From positions 4,898,001 to 4,962,000 of the forward strand of contig NC_088320.1 of the NCBI RefSeq assembly GCF_910592395.1: 64,000 nt of DNA, read 5' to 3'. The notes beneath the pieces are model-generated. The model saw nothing but the letters and a program-made list of their open reading frames with translations. It was not told the origin of the DNA and ran no database searches. The first letter of the stretch is position 1; each line of letters opens with the position of its first letter. The translations under genes and the position numbers were made by a program. Positions 1 through 11,700 of this stretch are shown one piece after another. The stretch comes from Lineus longissimus (lineage: Eukaryota > Nemertea > Pilidiophora > Heteronemertea > Lineidae).

Positions 1-1430
1 TGAGCCAGGATGGCCACCTGGAAGCACTACGCGGTCAAGACCTTTCCGACCGGAGAAACTTAATGAGTGCAATCTGGTGACAAGGACCACACGATGGCAG
101 TATTATAAACTGCATTTTCAAAAAAGGAAACCGAGACTAATTTGTTAATTCTTTGGACATGGCTGAATATTTTGTAAATGGGCAACCACCACTTATTCCC
201 TGATGATGTCCTCTTTCTTATGAAACCAAGCAAGCAATCAAATTTACTGTCACAAGATGACTGAGCACGAAGCAGTTCAATCAACCATGTCAGAACTGGT
301 CTTGCACCTGATAGATGTTTTGGTAGTGAACCTTGTCTGCTCAGTGCAGGGCTTCTGTTGGGCCTCCAAATTATGCAATCCTCTGCATGTTTCTTCACTG
401 CATACTCCTTAAAAGTTGAAAAGGTTGTTCATTTTCTCAGACCAGCAAAATGCAGCTTACTATGAGCAGCGTGGGTTTGTGGCAACCGAGTGGTTGAGGA
501 CATGAAGTCTCCAGCAAATAGCAGATGCATTTGGTCAGCGTTTTCCAGACCGTGCCATTACCGCCAAGGCAACTTTTTGGAAAAACATCCGAAAGTACCA
601 AAGGGAGGAGACAAGCTTGAATCTCAACAAGGGTTGCTCAGGCTAACGAAGAACGACAAGATACGATGTGAACATCAGCACTGTCCGTGAGTTGCTACAA
701 AGAGACCCGCATGTCTCTGCCAGGGGAAATGGACTAGGAATTTTGGGAGCAGATGCATTTGGTCAGCGTTTTCCTGACTGTACCATTACCGCGAAGGCAA
801 CTATTTGGAAAAACATCCGAAAGTACCAAAGGGAGGAGACAAGCTTGAATCTCAACAAGGGTCGCTCAAGCTAACGAAGAACGACAAGATACGATGTGAA
901 CATCAGCATTGTCCGTGAGTTGCTACAAATAGACCCGCATGTCTCTGCCAGGGGAAATGGCCTAGGAATTTTGGGAGCAAATGCATTTGGTCAGCGTTTT
1001 CCTGACTGTACCATTACCGCGAAGGCAACTATTTGGAAAAACATCCGAAAGTACCAAAGGGAGGAGACAAGCTTGAATCTCAACAAGGGTCGCTCAAGCT
1101 AACGAAGAACGACAAGATACGATGTGAACATCAGCACTGTCCGTGAGTTGCTGCAAAGAGACCCGCATGTCTCTGCCTGGGGAAATGGGCTAGGAATTTT
1201 CGGAGCAGATGCATTTGGTCAGTGTTTTCCTGACTGTATATTACCGCCAAGACAACTATTTGGAAAATCGTCCAAAAGTACGAAAGGAAGGGGACAAGCT
1301 TGAATCTTAACAAGGGTCGCTCAGGCTAAGGATCAACGACAAGATAGGATGCGAACATCAGCACTGTCCGTGAGTTGCTACAAAGAGACCCGCATGTCTC
1401 TGCCAGGGGAAATGGGCTAGGAATTTTGCC
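1..1430 (+). repeat. Copy A of a large direct duplication (offset 3672 bp)
   Basis: Positions 1-1430 match 3673-4940 closely at a constant offset of 3672 bp through the first 500 bases, for example the block starting 'tgagccaggatggcc'. The left end of copy A lies outside the window. Copy A continues into the transposase catalytic region and copy B does not. Confidence 0.85.
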
Positions 1431-1836
1431 ATCCTCTTTCAACAAGAATGTTCGATTGGACATCCAATGCTACCCTTACAAGATGCACGCATGACACGAA
1501 CATCTTGATTCAGATCTACCAATACGACTGAGGATTTGCCAGTGGTTTCTAACCGGCATCCCAGATCTTCGAGTACCTTGTGATTGGGATTGAAGCATGT
1601 TTGTCATGAATGGCCAAGTCAATAACCAGAATGTCAGCGAACACCCTTCAATGCAAGGACCACCCAACTTTAATTTGGATGTGAAAATGTGCCGAGAGAA
1701 GATTTCTCTTTGGATGGGCCTGTGTGGAGATGGCATCGTCATTGGACCCTGCTTCTTTGAATACGCTCCGATGTTGTCAAATTGTCAGAGTTACGCTGCG
1801 GTGAATCTGATGCAAGACCAGGTCCGACATGATTGA
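450..1836 (+). pseudogene. Broken mariner/Tc1-like (DDE) transposase with amplified N-terminal HTH module, copy A
   Basis: This is a decayed DNA transposon coding region. Translation across several frames gives an N-terminal helix-turn-helix of the mariner/IS630-superfamily type: a stretch reading FVVTEWLRT is followed by an ADAFGQRFPD segment, then TIWKNIRKYQ, a GTS-like LNLNKG linker and NISTVRELLQ. The DDE core begins near 1429 with PSSFNKN and a YPYKMH motif, then an FVMNGQVNNQNV block near 1600 and SLWMGLCGDGIVIGPCFFE to about 1760. The middle carries frame changes and stops (for example in FL-type codons around 1490-1590), so no intact enzyme can be made. Between the HTH and the core, a 228-bp module repeats about four times, so the usual single HTH becomes an array. 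The family assignment rests on recognisable motif order. The exact subfamily is not determined. Confidence 0.75.
534..1430 (+). repeat. Tandem array of about four 228-bp units (transposase HTH module), copy A
   Basis: The landmark 'gatgcatttggtcag' recurs at 534, 752, 980 and 1208, so spacings are 218, 228 and 228 bp. A partial unit ends at about 1430, where it runs into the transposase core. The unit length is 76 codons, so the reading frame is kept from unit to unit. Most units carry the same TAA at the SGR position of the linker. Each unit contains one short open frame of 68 codons beginning MNIST or MNISIV. Confidence 0.9.
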
Positions 1837-2220
1837 TTGAAATGCTTTGTGCTCAGTCAATAGTGACATTAAATTGAATTTCTTGGTGTCATATATGAAA
1901 GAAAACATCTTTGGTATTAAATGGTGGTTGCCAACTTGCCAAAAGTCTCTAATGACGTGAATGCGTCATGGAAGATGTAAGTTTTGAGGTAACGACGTCA
2001 AGATGTCATGCCAATGTTGAAAGCGAAGAGCGTAGGAATTCCAACGTAATGATGTAACGAAGGACAGCAATGAATATGACGTGAAACTAGGAATGGCCTT
2101 TCTCCGGATTGCACTCATCGCTTATCTGCCGGTTAAGTGCAATTAGGGAATTTGCCGGTTTGGTGCATTTAGGGTATATGATAAATATTTGATATCGGTT
2201 AGAGTGAAATCTCCATCGGT

Positions 2221-2557
2221 TCTAAACTTATAGCCTGGACTCATGATGCCAAACGCACATCGCCCGATGCACAATGCCCGACACACAACCAGTTATAGGT
2301 TATAGGGGTCAAGACAAAAACAAATTTCTTGACATTGACCTGTTCCCAACTTTGGGATTGTCAGCATTCAAGATCACTTCCAAGCAAACATTCTAAACTT
2401 ATAGCCTGGACGCATGATGCCAAACGCACATCGCCCGATGCACAATGCCCGACACACAACCAGTTATAGGTTATAGGGGTCGAGACAAAGAAAAATTTCT
2501 TGACATTGACCTGTTCCCAACTTTGGGATTGTCGGCATTCAAGATCACTACCACGCA
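2221..2557 (+). repeat. Two tandem 171-bp units
   Basis: A block beginning 'tctaaacttatagcctgga' occurs at 2221 and again at 2392, with a few differences between the two. Both copies end in 'attcaagatcact'. I see no gene in the flanking stretch 1840-3430, which also includes a GC-richer patch at 3010-3200 with a 71-codon open frame that I cannot assign. Confidence 0.85.
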
Positions 2558-3431
2558 AACATGCGCCTGTGATGTTTTAACAAGTGTGCCGCAAAGCTGT
2601 AGCAATATATTCCTGTTGCTCTGCACTCTGAAATTAATCACGAGCAGAGCAAATCAACCGGCAATTCATGGTTGCATAGTATACTTCTATCACCTGAGAT
2701 TGTGGCTTGTACATCGTCGATGATTTCACAAAGCAACCAGTCTGCAATTTTTCAGAAATTGAGATAACAGCACCATCTGAGTTGTACTAGCCATGTCACT
2801 TTTCACAGGAATTATCATAGCCATATTCAAAGCCATTGTCAATTCTATAACTCTTTAACTATACGGAATCTTTGAGATGAGTTTTCTCAAAATGAAAGAT
2901 TGGGGATTGGCCACTTCATGAAATCATCGACGACATTATAAAGGTATTAATGGCATTGGGAAGTGCTCCCGTTATTTAACTACTGGCCACAGAGTAAAGG
3001 GCACCCTATTGGACTGTGTTGTTGGATTTGGGCTCTCGGCTGGTGAGGCTGCCATGGGTGGGATGTCCAGGGTGAAATTGAGTGTACGGCACGATGGTGC
3101 AGATGAGTTAGCGGACACGCTCCTCCACCTGCTCCATCGTGATGACTACCACATCCCTCGGTCGGACTCTCACCGCATGGCGTGTCAGCTGCTGAGAGTT
3201 GATTTTGGTGGATTTCTATTGTGATCCACTTGAACTGCTAGGTTTTATGTAAATGTTTATGTTTTAAGAACATTTTTCTGTGTAGGAGTTTGGAGGAGGT
3301 TTTGTCATGGCGCTGTATGTTTGTCAGGGGCAGCAACAGCGCTGTGGCACACCTGCTCTTTCAGTCTTCTTCCTAGACGAATATTGGACAAATGTAAATG
3401 TATGTTTTATTCTCCTTATCAGGAGGTCATT

Positions 3432-3482
3432 AGATGATAATTATTATCATTATTAATATTATTATTATTATTAGTATTAGTA
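3432..3482 (+). repeat. ATT-rich microsatellite
   Basis: An imperfect run of att/atc/agt triplets. Confidence 0.8.
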
Positions 3483-3672
3483 TACATTATGCTGCTGCAT
3501 TGATATCACTTGGTCGTGTTTTTTTATACTGGAAGACCACCGCAAGGGCAGCCAAGTGGCCATCTCGGATTTCAGATTGGACCGAAAATTGTTAAGGCAC
3601 CTCTTCCGCCCCACCCCATCATGCCACTGAAAAGTGAAAGGCATGCGTTCAGCAGTTACAGCCTGGAATGCT

Positions 3673-4940
3673 TGAGCCAGGATGGCCACCTGGAAGCACT
3701 ATGCGGTCAAGACCTTTCCGACCGGAGAAACTTAATGAGTGCAATCTGGTGACGAGGACCACACGATGGCAGTATTATAAACTGCATTTTCAAAAAAGGA
3801 AACCAAGACTAATTTGTTAATTTCTTGGACATGGCTGAATATTTTGTAAATTGGCAACCACCACTTATTCCCTGATGATGTCCTCTTTCTTATGAAACCA
3901 AGCAAGCAATCAAATTTACTGTCACAAGATGACTGAGCACGAAGCAGTTCAATCAACCATGTCAGAACTGGTCTTGCACCTGATAGATGTTTTGGTAGTG
4001 GACCTTGTCTGCCCAGTGCAGGGCTTTTGTTGGGCCTCCAAATTATGCAATCCTCTGCATGTTTCTTCACTGCATACTCCTTAAAAGTTGAAAAGGTTGT
4101 TCATTTTCTCAGACCAGCAAAATGCAGCTTACTATGAACAGCGTGGGTTTGTGGTAACCGAGTGGTTGAGGACATGAAGTCTCCAGCAAATAGCAGATGC
4201 ATTTGGTGAGCGTTTTCCAGACTGTGCCATTACCGCCAAGGCAACTATTTGGAAAAACATCCGAAAGTACCAAAGGGAGGAGACAAGCTTGAATCTCAAC
4301 AAGGGTCACTCAGGCTCAGGAAGAACGACAAGAAACGATGTGAACATCAGCACTGTCCGTGAGTTGCTACAAAGAGACCCGCATGTCTCTGCCTGGGGAA
4401 ATGGGCTAGGAATTTTGGGAGCAGATGCATTTGGTCAGCGTTTTCCTGACTGTACCATTACCGCTAAGGCAACTATTTGGAAAAACATCCGAAAGTACCA
4501 AAGGGAGGAGACAAGCTTGAATCTCAACAAGGGTCGCTCGAGCTAACGAAGAACGACAAGATACGATGTGAACATCAGCACTGTCCGTGAGTTGCTACAG
4601 AGAGACCCGCATGTCTCTACCTGGGGAAATGGCCTAGGAATTTTGGGAGCAGATGCATTTGGTCAGCATTTTCCTGACTGTACCATTACCGCCAAGGCAA
4701 CTATTTGGAAAATCATCCGAAAGTACCAAAGGGAGGAGACAAGCTTGAATCTCAACAAGGGTAGCTCAGGCTAATGAAGAACGACAAGATATGATGTGAA
4801 CATCAGCACTGTCCGTGAGTTGCTACAAAGAAACCCGCATGTCTCTGCCTGGGGAAATGGGCTAGGAATTTTGGGAGCAGATGCATTTGGTCAGCATTTT
4901 CCTGACTGTACCATTACCGCCAAGGCAACTATTTGGAAAG
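3673..4940 (+). repeat. Copy B of the large direct duplication
   Basis: This is near-identical to 1-1430. It keeps the 5' region and the HTH array but stops at about 4940 within a unit. There the sequence switches to a third, diverged copy of the element's start ('gcttgagccaagatggcc' at about 4952), which fades out after about 5085. Confidence 0.85.
4122..4939 (+). pseudogene. Transposase HTH-module array, copy B, without catalytic domain
   Basis: The same N-terminal transposase module as copy A. The landmark falls at 4196, 4424, 4652 and 4880, an exact 228-bp period. The unit joint near 4305-4340 is the only one I see where the linker reads on without the TAA (GHSGSGRTTRNDVN), which probably shows the ancestral joint. 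No DDE core follows. The block could bind DNA at most and could not transpose by itself. There is no evidence that it is expressed. Confidence 0.7.
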
Positions 4941-5939
4941 TCTGAAAGGGAATGCTTGAGCCAAGATGGCCATCTGGAAGCACTACGCGGTCAAGAGCTT
5001 TCCGAGCGGAGAAACTTAATGAGTGCAATCTGGTGACGAGGACCACACGATGGCAGTATATTATAAACTGCATTTTCAAAAAAAAGAAATTTTCCTTGGG
5101 GCCTGTTCGCACTTCGCGCCTACGGCACTCGCAATGTTCAGGCTTCGCCTTTGCTAACGCCCCCTTTCTTAAAAGACTGGATTCGCCCCTGGTCAAGAGC
5201 TTTTGGGCTGGAGAAAATTAACGAGGGTGAAGAGGACCACACAGAAGGGCAGTAGTACACTTATCGTATACAACACATATTTCCCAAAAACCTAGAAAAT
5301 GCTGATAAAATATGGAATTGATATTTTCAGTAGGGCACCTTTTCAATAGAAAATGGAAGTTGAGCTTCATTAAAGTATCCCGATATCCCACAAGACAGGT
5401 TTCTATGAAAAAAAAGGCTTGAACTACCATTTGGAAATATCAGATGTACACAGACTTTTTGCTAAAATTTTGTCATACTCAGCATCCAATAAGCAGAAAT
5501 ATATAGAACACCACAACTGTGCAGAATACCACACTCAACATCCATTACATACCGTAAATGAGCATTCTCACATCCCAAAACGATCTAGATAATCATTTAT
5601 TCAATATATTCAAAAAATCCTCAAAATTCTTATAGGAACATCCAAAAATACGTTTTTTACGTGAAGTACCACAGCCGATGCTCGGGAAAAACGAGATAAA
5701 AAATGCAGTTTAGTTCGCTCATTTTCGAAATATTTTGATTTTTGTCCAAAACAGGAAAAACACACGAAACTGGACAGTGCAACAGCTGATCACCCAGCTG
5801 ACACACGCACTCCAATCCAAAATCACCGGTACCATCTAAGTATAGCATTTTGGTAATAAAGTTGACTGAATTTCAGGGTTATTGAAGAGTGTACATGTCA
5901 CGTGGAAATTGATTGACATGTGTGCAACAGTTGAGGAGC

Positions 5940-6245
5940 ACTATTACTTTGTTGGATTTTCAAGATGGCGGTCAGGTGGCCATATTTGTCATGGGATTTG
6001 ACTGAAAATTAGGGATATTGATGAGAGTACATAGATACATAATCACATGAAGTTTGGTTGCAATCCGATCATTAGTTTCGGGATGATAGGACTTTGTTTA
6101 ATTTTCAAGATGGCCACCTTGCGGTCATATTGGTAGATGGATTTGACTGAAAATCAGCGATGTTGAAGAGAGCACATAGATATACAATAACATGAAATTT
6201 GGTCGGAATTCGACTTTGTTTAATTTTCAAGATGGCGGCCTGGCG
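5940..6245 (+). repeat. Diverged tandem repeat, about 120-150 bp, with 'caagatggc' cores
   Basis: Three related blocks each contain 'ttttcaagatggc' (near 5957, 6103 and 6225), followed by 'tttgactgaaaat' and an 'acatagatata' stretch. They are degenerate and I see no gene. The stretch from 5085 to 5940 is AT-rich with no recognisable gene. Confidence 0.6.
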
Positions 6246-6379
6246 ACCATATTTGAAGTCCGAGGAACAAATTTTTGGGATAGGATAGAGGGTTTCTAGA
6301 TACAGTTATGTCCACACAAGTTAAGAACCATTTAGCTCAAATAGAAACGAAATGTGACATTTATTGGTGATTTAGTAAA

Positions 6380-8420
6380 CTTCGACCTCTGTGACCTTGA
6401 AAAGTTGGTCAAATCAAAAACCCGGGTGATATGTCATTTAACCTTATTAGATACACCCACCATAAAAATTTCATCACTCTACGTACAACCATTAGCTTCA
6501 AAAAGGCAAAAAACTATTTCCAAGATGACCGAATGAAGGCCAGAAAGTAGGTCATATAGCGAAAAAGAAAAATAAGTCTGAGCATATTGTCCAAAGCTAC
6601 CATCACAGTCGTTTCTTCCTAAAATGCAAGAAAGCCAGTCGTTTCTTCCTAAAATGCAAGAAAGCCACTCGTTTCTTCCTAAAATGCAAGAAAGCCAGTC
6701 GTTTCTTCCTATTAATGCAAGAAAGCCAGTCGTTTCTTCCTAAAATGCAAGAAAGCCAGTCGTTTCTTCCTAAAATGCAAGAAAGCCACTCGTTTCTTCC
6801 TAAAATGCAAGAAAGCCAGTCGTTTCTTCCTGTAAGTGCAAGAAAGCCAGTCGTTTCTTCCTAAAATGCAAGAAAGCCAGTCGTTTCTTCCTGAAATGCA
6901 AAAAAGCCAGTCGTTTCTTCCTAAAATGCAAGAAAGCCAGTCGTTTCTTCCTAAAATGCAAGAAAGCCAGTCGTTTTTTTCTAAAATGCAAGAAAGCCAG
7001 TTGTTTCTTCCTAAAGTGCAAGAAAGCCAGTCGTTTCTTCCTAAAATGCAAGAAAGCCAGTCGTTTCTTCCTGTAAGTGCAAGAAAGCCAGTCGTTTCTT
7101 CCTAAAATGCAAGAAAGCCAGTCGTTTCTTCCTGAAATGCAAGAAAGACAGTCGTTTCTTCCTAAAATGCAAGAAAGCCAGTCGTTTTTTTCTAAAATGC
7201 AAGAAAGCCAGTCGTTTCTTCCTAAAATGCAAGAAAGCCAGTTGTTTCTTCCTGAAATGCAAGAAAGCCAGTCGTTTCTTCCTGAAATGCAAGAAAGCCT
7301 GTGGTTTCATTCAAGAAATAAGGGAAAACCTCTTGGCATTTGACCTCTGTGACCTTGAAAATTAGGTCAAATCAAAAACCCGTATGATATGTGATGTATC
7401 CTTGCTAAGAGAACTTACCATAAAGATTTTATCGAAAAAGGAGTCCCAGATAAAAAAACGTTTTAGGTTTCCACTTCTGGTCAAGTCAAGAATCAGATCG
7501 GACCGAAATTCATTGTCAGAGGTCACCAGACCTGGGGGTCTTGTGTAAAAAGTTTCAAGTTCATAGCTCTAGCGGTTGAGAAACGTGACACTGTTTTTGA
7601 AACTGGATACAGACGACGACGATGACGCCGACGGACACAGCAGTATTGCATAGACTCCCCTATGGTGAGCCAAAAACATAAGTGTGCAATATTTTGTTTT
7701 AGGCAAATATTGTGGGGTTATTTCAAACTCTTCACAAGCACGAGTTGAAGATTCAGAAGAAAGCACATGTACTTATATCACAGTATTAGCATAGTTTGAA
7801 GAAAATCTAAATGAATTTAAAAAATAATTTAGTTACCAAGTGCCCATCAATTAAATAAACAGGCCAAGCATGATGAAATCGAACTGTGTTGTATTCAAAG
7901 AGGATGGTAAAAATGGTGTGGATCGAATGGAATGCTTCATTAACGGGACTGTAGACGGCAGCACTACGAGGCACTGGAGAACCAAAAGAAATCTAACGTC
8001 CCAGAACATTGTGCTCATTTTAAAGTTTGACTTCTGTGAACTTGATAACTAGGTCAAAATTAGGTCACAATTGACCTGAATTGGGTCAACTTTTATAGTT
8101 GCCCAATAGGTGTCAACATATCAAATTTGAAGAGTTGAGGACAATAAATGATGAAACGTCCCACCTTTGCTGAAATTTTAGTTTGACCTCTGTGACCTTA
8201 AAAAGTTGGTCAAAACAAAAACCCACATATTATGTCATGTAGTCTCATCAGAAATTGACAGTAAAAATTTCATGGTTCTACATGGCTATCAGCATTCATG
8301 GGATATTGACAAAGTCAAGTCATGTTGTCATAAGACAACCACACACCAAGTTTCAACTGTCTGGACTCAACAGTGAGCAAACATGCCACCATTGTTGACG
8401 GACGATGGACGGACAGACCA
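6380..8420 (+). repeat. Dispersed 'TGACCT' repeat family, cluster 1
   Basis: Units share the core TGACCTCTGTGACCTTGAAA with a following AGGTCA and a 'cccgtatgatatgtgatgtatcc' block. They lie near 6383 (degenerate), 7341, 8025 (degenerate) and 8172. The unit at 7341 ends with a (gac)n-rich tail and 'gactcccctatggtgagccaaaa' near 7645-7672. The same ending occurs at 42300-42323, so the two clusters belong to one mobile or dispersed family. The minisatellite at 6605-7310 is inserted into this cluster. Confidence 0.75.
6605..7310 (+). repeat. 30-bp minisatellite, about 23 copies
   Basis: The unit is roughly 'cagtcgtttcttcctaaaat' plus 'gcaagaaagc'. A 31-bp variant with 'ctgtaagtgc' occurs at about 6831 and 7071, and the units around it repeat as a block. 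That gives a higher-order period of about 241 bp. Because 30 is a multiple of three, both strands read as open repetitive peptides (QESQSFLPKM on +, LAFLHFRKKR on -). These are by-products of the repeat and I do not call them genes. Confidence 0.92.
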
Positions 8421-10430
8421 TAGACAAGAGTAGACGTGAAGACACAAGACGTGAAGACAACAAGCAGAAACATCAAGATTTTCATCTACTTTATTCATAT
8501 ACTATTATTATTATCATTATTTATTTATTAACCTCCCATATGGGAGAATAAAATTTACAAGTACAAAACATATAAGTATATAATATCACAGTATCACACA
8601 GTCATTCCCTTACGCTTCACACAAATCTAACAAATTAATCTAACATATCTAACGAATTAATTTCAAAGATTCGGAAAATTTCAAAATAGCACACAACAGC
8701 ATATCTGCTGGCATTGTGATGCATATTCTGTTCAACCTTTACAATATGATATGCAATGATTACAATGTACGATAACTCTTAAATCACATGATTTGAGCCC
8801 TTTCTTTTTCCTGTTTCGACGTGGCCCAGAAAAAGCAAGCAAGGGAGCATTATCATATATCTATTGATGATGGCAGGGTAATATCACACTTCAATGATGT
8901 CTTGCTAATTGCTCATTCTTGATGCTGTTGGTGGGTGTTGATGCAGTCTCTTTGTCTTCAGGCAGAACAGTAAAATACATTTGCTCTCTCCTCAAGAGTC
9001 TTTTGAGATGGTTGAATTTACCCTCTTTTTGCAGAGTCTGACCTACCTGGTTGAGTGGGGGGGAAGTGGTGTAAATTACCTTACCTTATAAAGATGTTTC
9101 CTCCAACAATGTGGCAGTCTAAATCGTACCGTACTGTGTTTGTCCATGTCCTCCTGTGGAAGTTGATTTCTTCAATGCTGTCTGAGATTCTGGCTCCATC
9201 CTGAATTCATTTCCTTCCATCATTTACTGTCTATGTTGCTGGCTAGTCGAAGCTGGAATTTGATTGAAAAAAAATTGATATTGTGGAGAAATCAACAAGT
9301 TCCCTAATTGTCACACTACAGTTATAGTATACGCTGTAGGCCTAACCTTCTGCCTTGGTATCAATTTGAACTTTTACTTGGAATGCTCCCGTTGGCCATC
9401 TTTGCAGATCTTAATTATACATTTACAGTCAATTGTAAATCTGGACGTATAGTTGAAGACAGTTTGTTAAAACAAATGCAAACCGGGTTCACTGCTTTCA
9501 TCACTGATCATTTTGTGTGGGCATCGTCACAACCACCCAGCACGCCCTTTTATCAGATAGGCATGTCAATGAAGATATCGACTGTGAATCAAGGAACCAA
9601 CGAAAATGAGGCAACACGAAAAAGGGGGCAGCGCCTCTATAATTAGAACTGGTAATCAAAGACATGAGAAGCATTATCTTTGCTTAGATTACACAAACCA
9701 CACTAAGCTGGGCATGACAGGTTGGCATAAAATCTGGCGTGTATTTTTTGGCGAGTTTTCACAACCCCGCGAAATGTCAGATACCAGTCTCCTGTCAGTT
9801 CTCATCAGCATACATAGCCGCCAGCCATGGAAGACTCCCCATCAAAAGGCGACCCTCTATTTTACAAAAATTCTGCGCCGTATTTCACAATATCAGACAA
9901 ATAATATTGTCCTGCATCTTTGTGAATGAGGATGACAACAATATGAAGAAGATCTGACCACTCTTCATCTAAAAGGACTGGATATAACTTATCAGAGGAA
10001 TTAGTCTGAAGAAGCCCTATGGTACATGCATGTCTTGTGCATGCTTCATGACCACGAATGGAGTAGGCGGCAAAAAGTGAAATTTTCAAATTAATGGCAA
10101 GATGAGAGTAATTTCATCACTTTCAACATGTTCAATACGCTAATATAGCCCTAACAAACCAGAGGTTTTCATTTCCTTGATGAACTTACAAGAGAGTGCG
10201 ATCATATTCAGCGACGGAATGAAACAATGTATTTCGTTCTCATGACGAGCCCCTCCTATTGGTATTTGATTTGAGTTTGAAACATGTGATCGTGAACGTC
10301 AGACGCAGAAAACAATTTTAGCACTTTTCCCAGTGAATTCCACTCAATTTTAAATATACTCTAGGCCTGACTAATTTCGGAACTCAAAAAGACGATTTGA
10401 ACGGTGAAAAATGTCAACAAATTCAGAAAA
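8421..10430. other. No recognisable gene
   Basis: AT-rich sequence with an ATT-rich patch at 8503-8530. A 112-codon open frame at 9308-9646 (+) has no motif I recognise and no clear splice context, so I leave it unannotated. Confidence 0.5.
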
Positions 10431-10660
10431 TTTCACAAAAATAGAGGAAGAGAACTCACCGAAGGGCGCGTCATCGAAGAAATGTGACAGCAGCAGCCAG
10501 CGCACCCGAACTCTATCAGACTGGCGCCAGATATAATTGGATTGGACGGGCTCGCCCCGCCATGGACAACCTCGTTCTGACAAAATTCTATCCCTCGTGT
10601 ACAAAAGGCGAGAGTTTGGTAAGTGGGGCGAGGATGACACATCCCGCCAAGACTTTAATA
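10430..10660. promoter_or_regulatory. CpG-richer, promoter-like patch
   Basis: This short stretch is richer in CpG than its surroundings. It contains 'attggattgg' (CCAAT boxes on the minus strand) and 'gggctcgccccgcc' (GC-box-like). A good splice donor lies on each strand: GTAAGT at about 10620 on + and GTGAGT on - at about 10458. It could be a bidirectional promoter with two first exons. I could not connect it to any gene. Confidence 0.25.
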
Positions 10661-10697
10661 CAAAGGTCACCCGGTAGGAAACTTTTGAAATAGCAAT

Positions 10698-10905
10698 AGG
10701 CAGGTTTCGCAGGCCATACGCGAAGGGCTACGTACGACGAAGTGCGAGTGCGACGAAGTCCGAGAATGTATTTTTAGAGTTTTTTTTCCCGCTTCCTCCT
10801 ACAACTAAGTAATGATTACGAATGTCGCATAAATGAATTGACATAGGACTGGAGAACACCACAGACATTCGTACTTCGTCGTTCGTACGGATGCGAAACC
10901 TGCCC
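10698..10905. mobile_element. MITE, 'GGCAGGTTTCGCA' terminal inverted repeats
   Basis: The left end 'ggcaggtttcgca' (about 10699) and the right end 'tgcgaaacctgccc' (to 10904) are inverted copies. The inner flanks 'gtacgacgaagtgcgag' and 'cattcgtacttcgtcg' extend the pairing. Length is about 208 bp and there is no coding sequence. Confidence 0.75.
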
Positions 10906-11069
10906 ATGAACCAATATAGACTATGTCATGACTGGTAGACTATGTCATAAATTCAGCTCCGGTTAGATTCTAATGTCCAAATTGAGATAGCGGTTGATTC
11001 TGAATCGATATTTTGCAAGGAATTCAAAATTCGACGGTAACAAATTTTCAGACTTCAATTAAGGGGTCA

Positions 11070-11700
11070 AATCCAAGATGGCCGCCGATACCCATAGGGC
11101 TCTGTAACTATGCAACCAATTCAGCTAGGAGGTTGATGTTGGTGTCTAGACATAGGTTTTCGGGGTCAAGCTATCCATTGCAGCCATCGGTTTCAATGTA
11201 AGATAGGCCAATTGCAGTGAAATCCAATATGGCCGCCGATACCTATAGGGCTCTGTAACTCTGCAACCAATTCAGCTAGGAGGTTGATGTTGGTGTCTAG
11301 ACATAGGTTTTCGGGGTCAAGCTATCCATTGTAGCCATCGGTTTCAATGTAAGATAGGCCCATTGCAGTGAAATCCAAGATGGCCGCCGATACCTATAGG
11401 GCTCTGTAACTCTGCCACCAATTCAGCTAGGAGGTTGATGTTGGTGTCTAGACATAGGTTTTTGGGGTCAAGCTATCCATTGCAGCCATCGGTTTCAATG
11501 TAAGATAGGCCCATTGCAGTGAAATCCAAGATGGCCGCCGATACCCAAATTCCCTCATAACTTGGCAACTAATTCACCTAGATAACTGATATTGGTGTCA
11601 AAACGTAGGTTTTGGGGGTCAACCTATCCATTCAGACTAAGAGCAACCTCCTGAAATGAACCTAATACAGAGAAATCCAAGATGGCGGACAGTCACGTGG
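11070..11700 (+). repeat. 151-bp tandem array, four to five units
   Basis: The landmark 'aatccaagatggc' (variant 'aatccaatatggc') falls at 11070, 11221, 11372, 11523 and 11674, an exact 151-bp period. The first three units are close copies. The fourth is diverged and the fifth is only a start. No gene is seen between this array and 13.89 kb. That interval holds diverged repeats near 12355-12700, where the motifs 'gacaaggtcttcat', 'gacgatgtctccat' and 'gacgatgtcttcat' recur. Confidence 0.92.

Noticed and set aside
6605-7310. CRISPR array
   Set aside because: Units are contiguous with no unique spacers, and the genome is eukaryotic.
6800-7343. Long repetitive open frames on both strands
   Set aside because: They come from a 30-bp repeat whose length is a multiple of three. 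No start context, no splice signals and the same peptide pattern on both strands.
9308-9929. Two overlapping open frames of 107-112 codons
   Set aside because: No motif, no supporting splice sites, and length within chance for the region.
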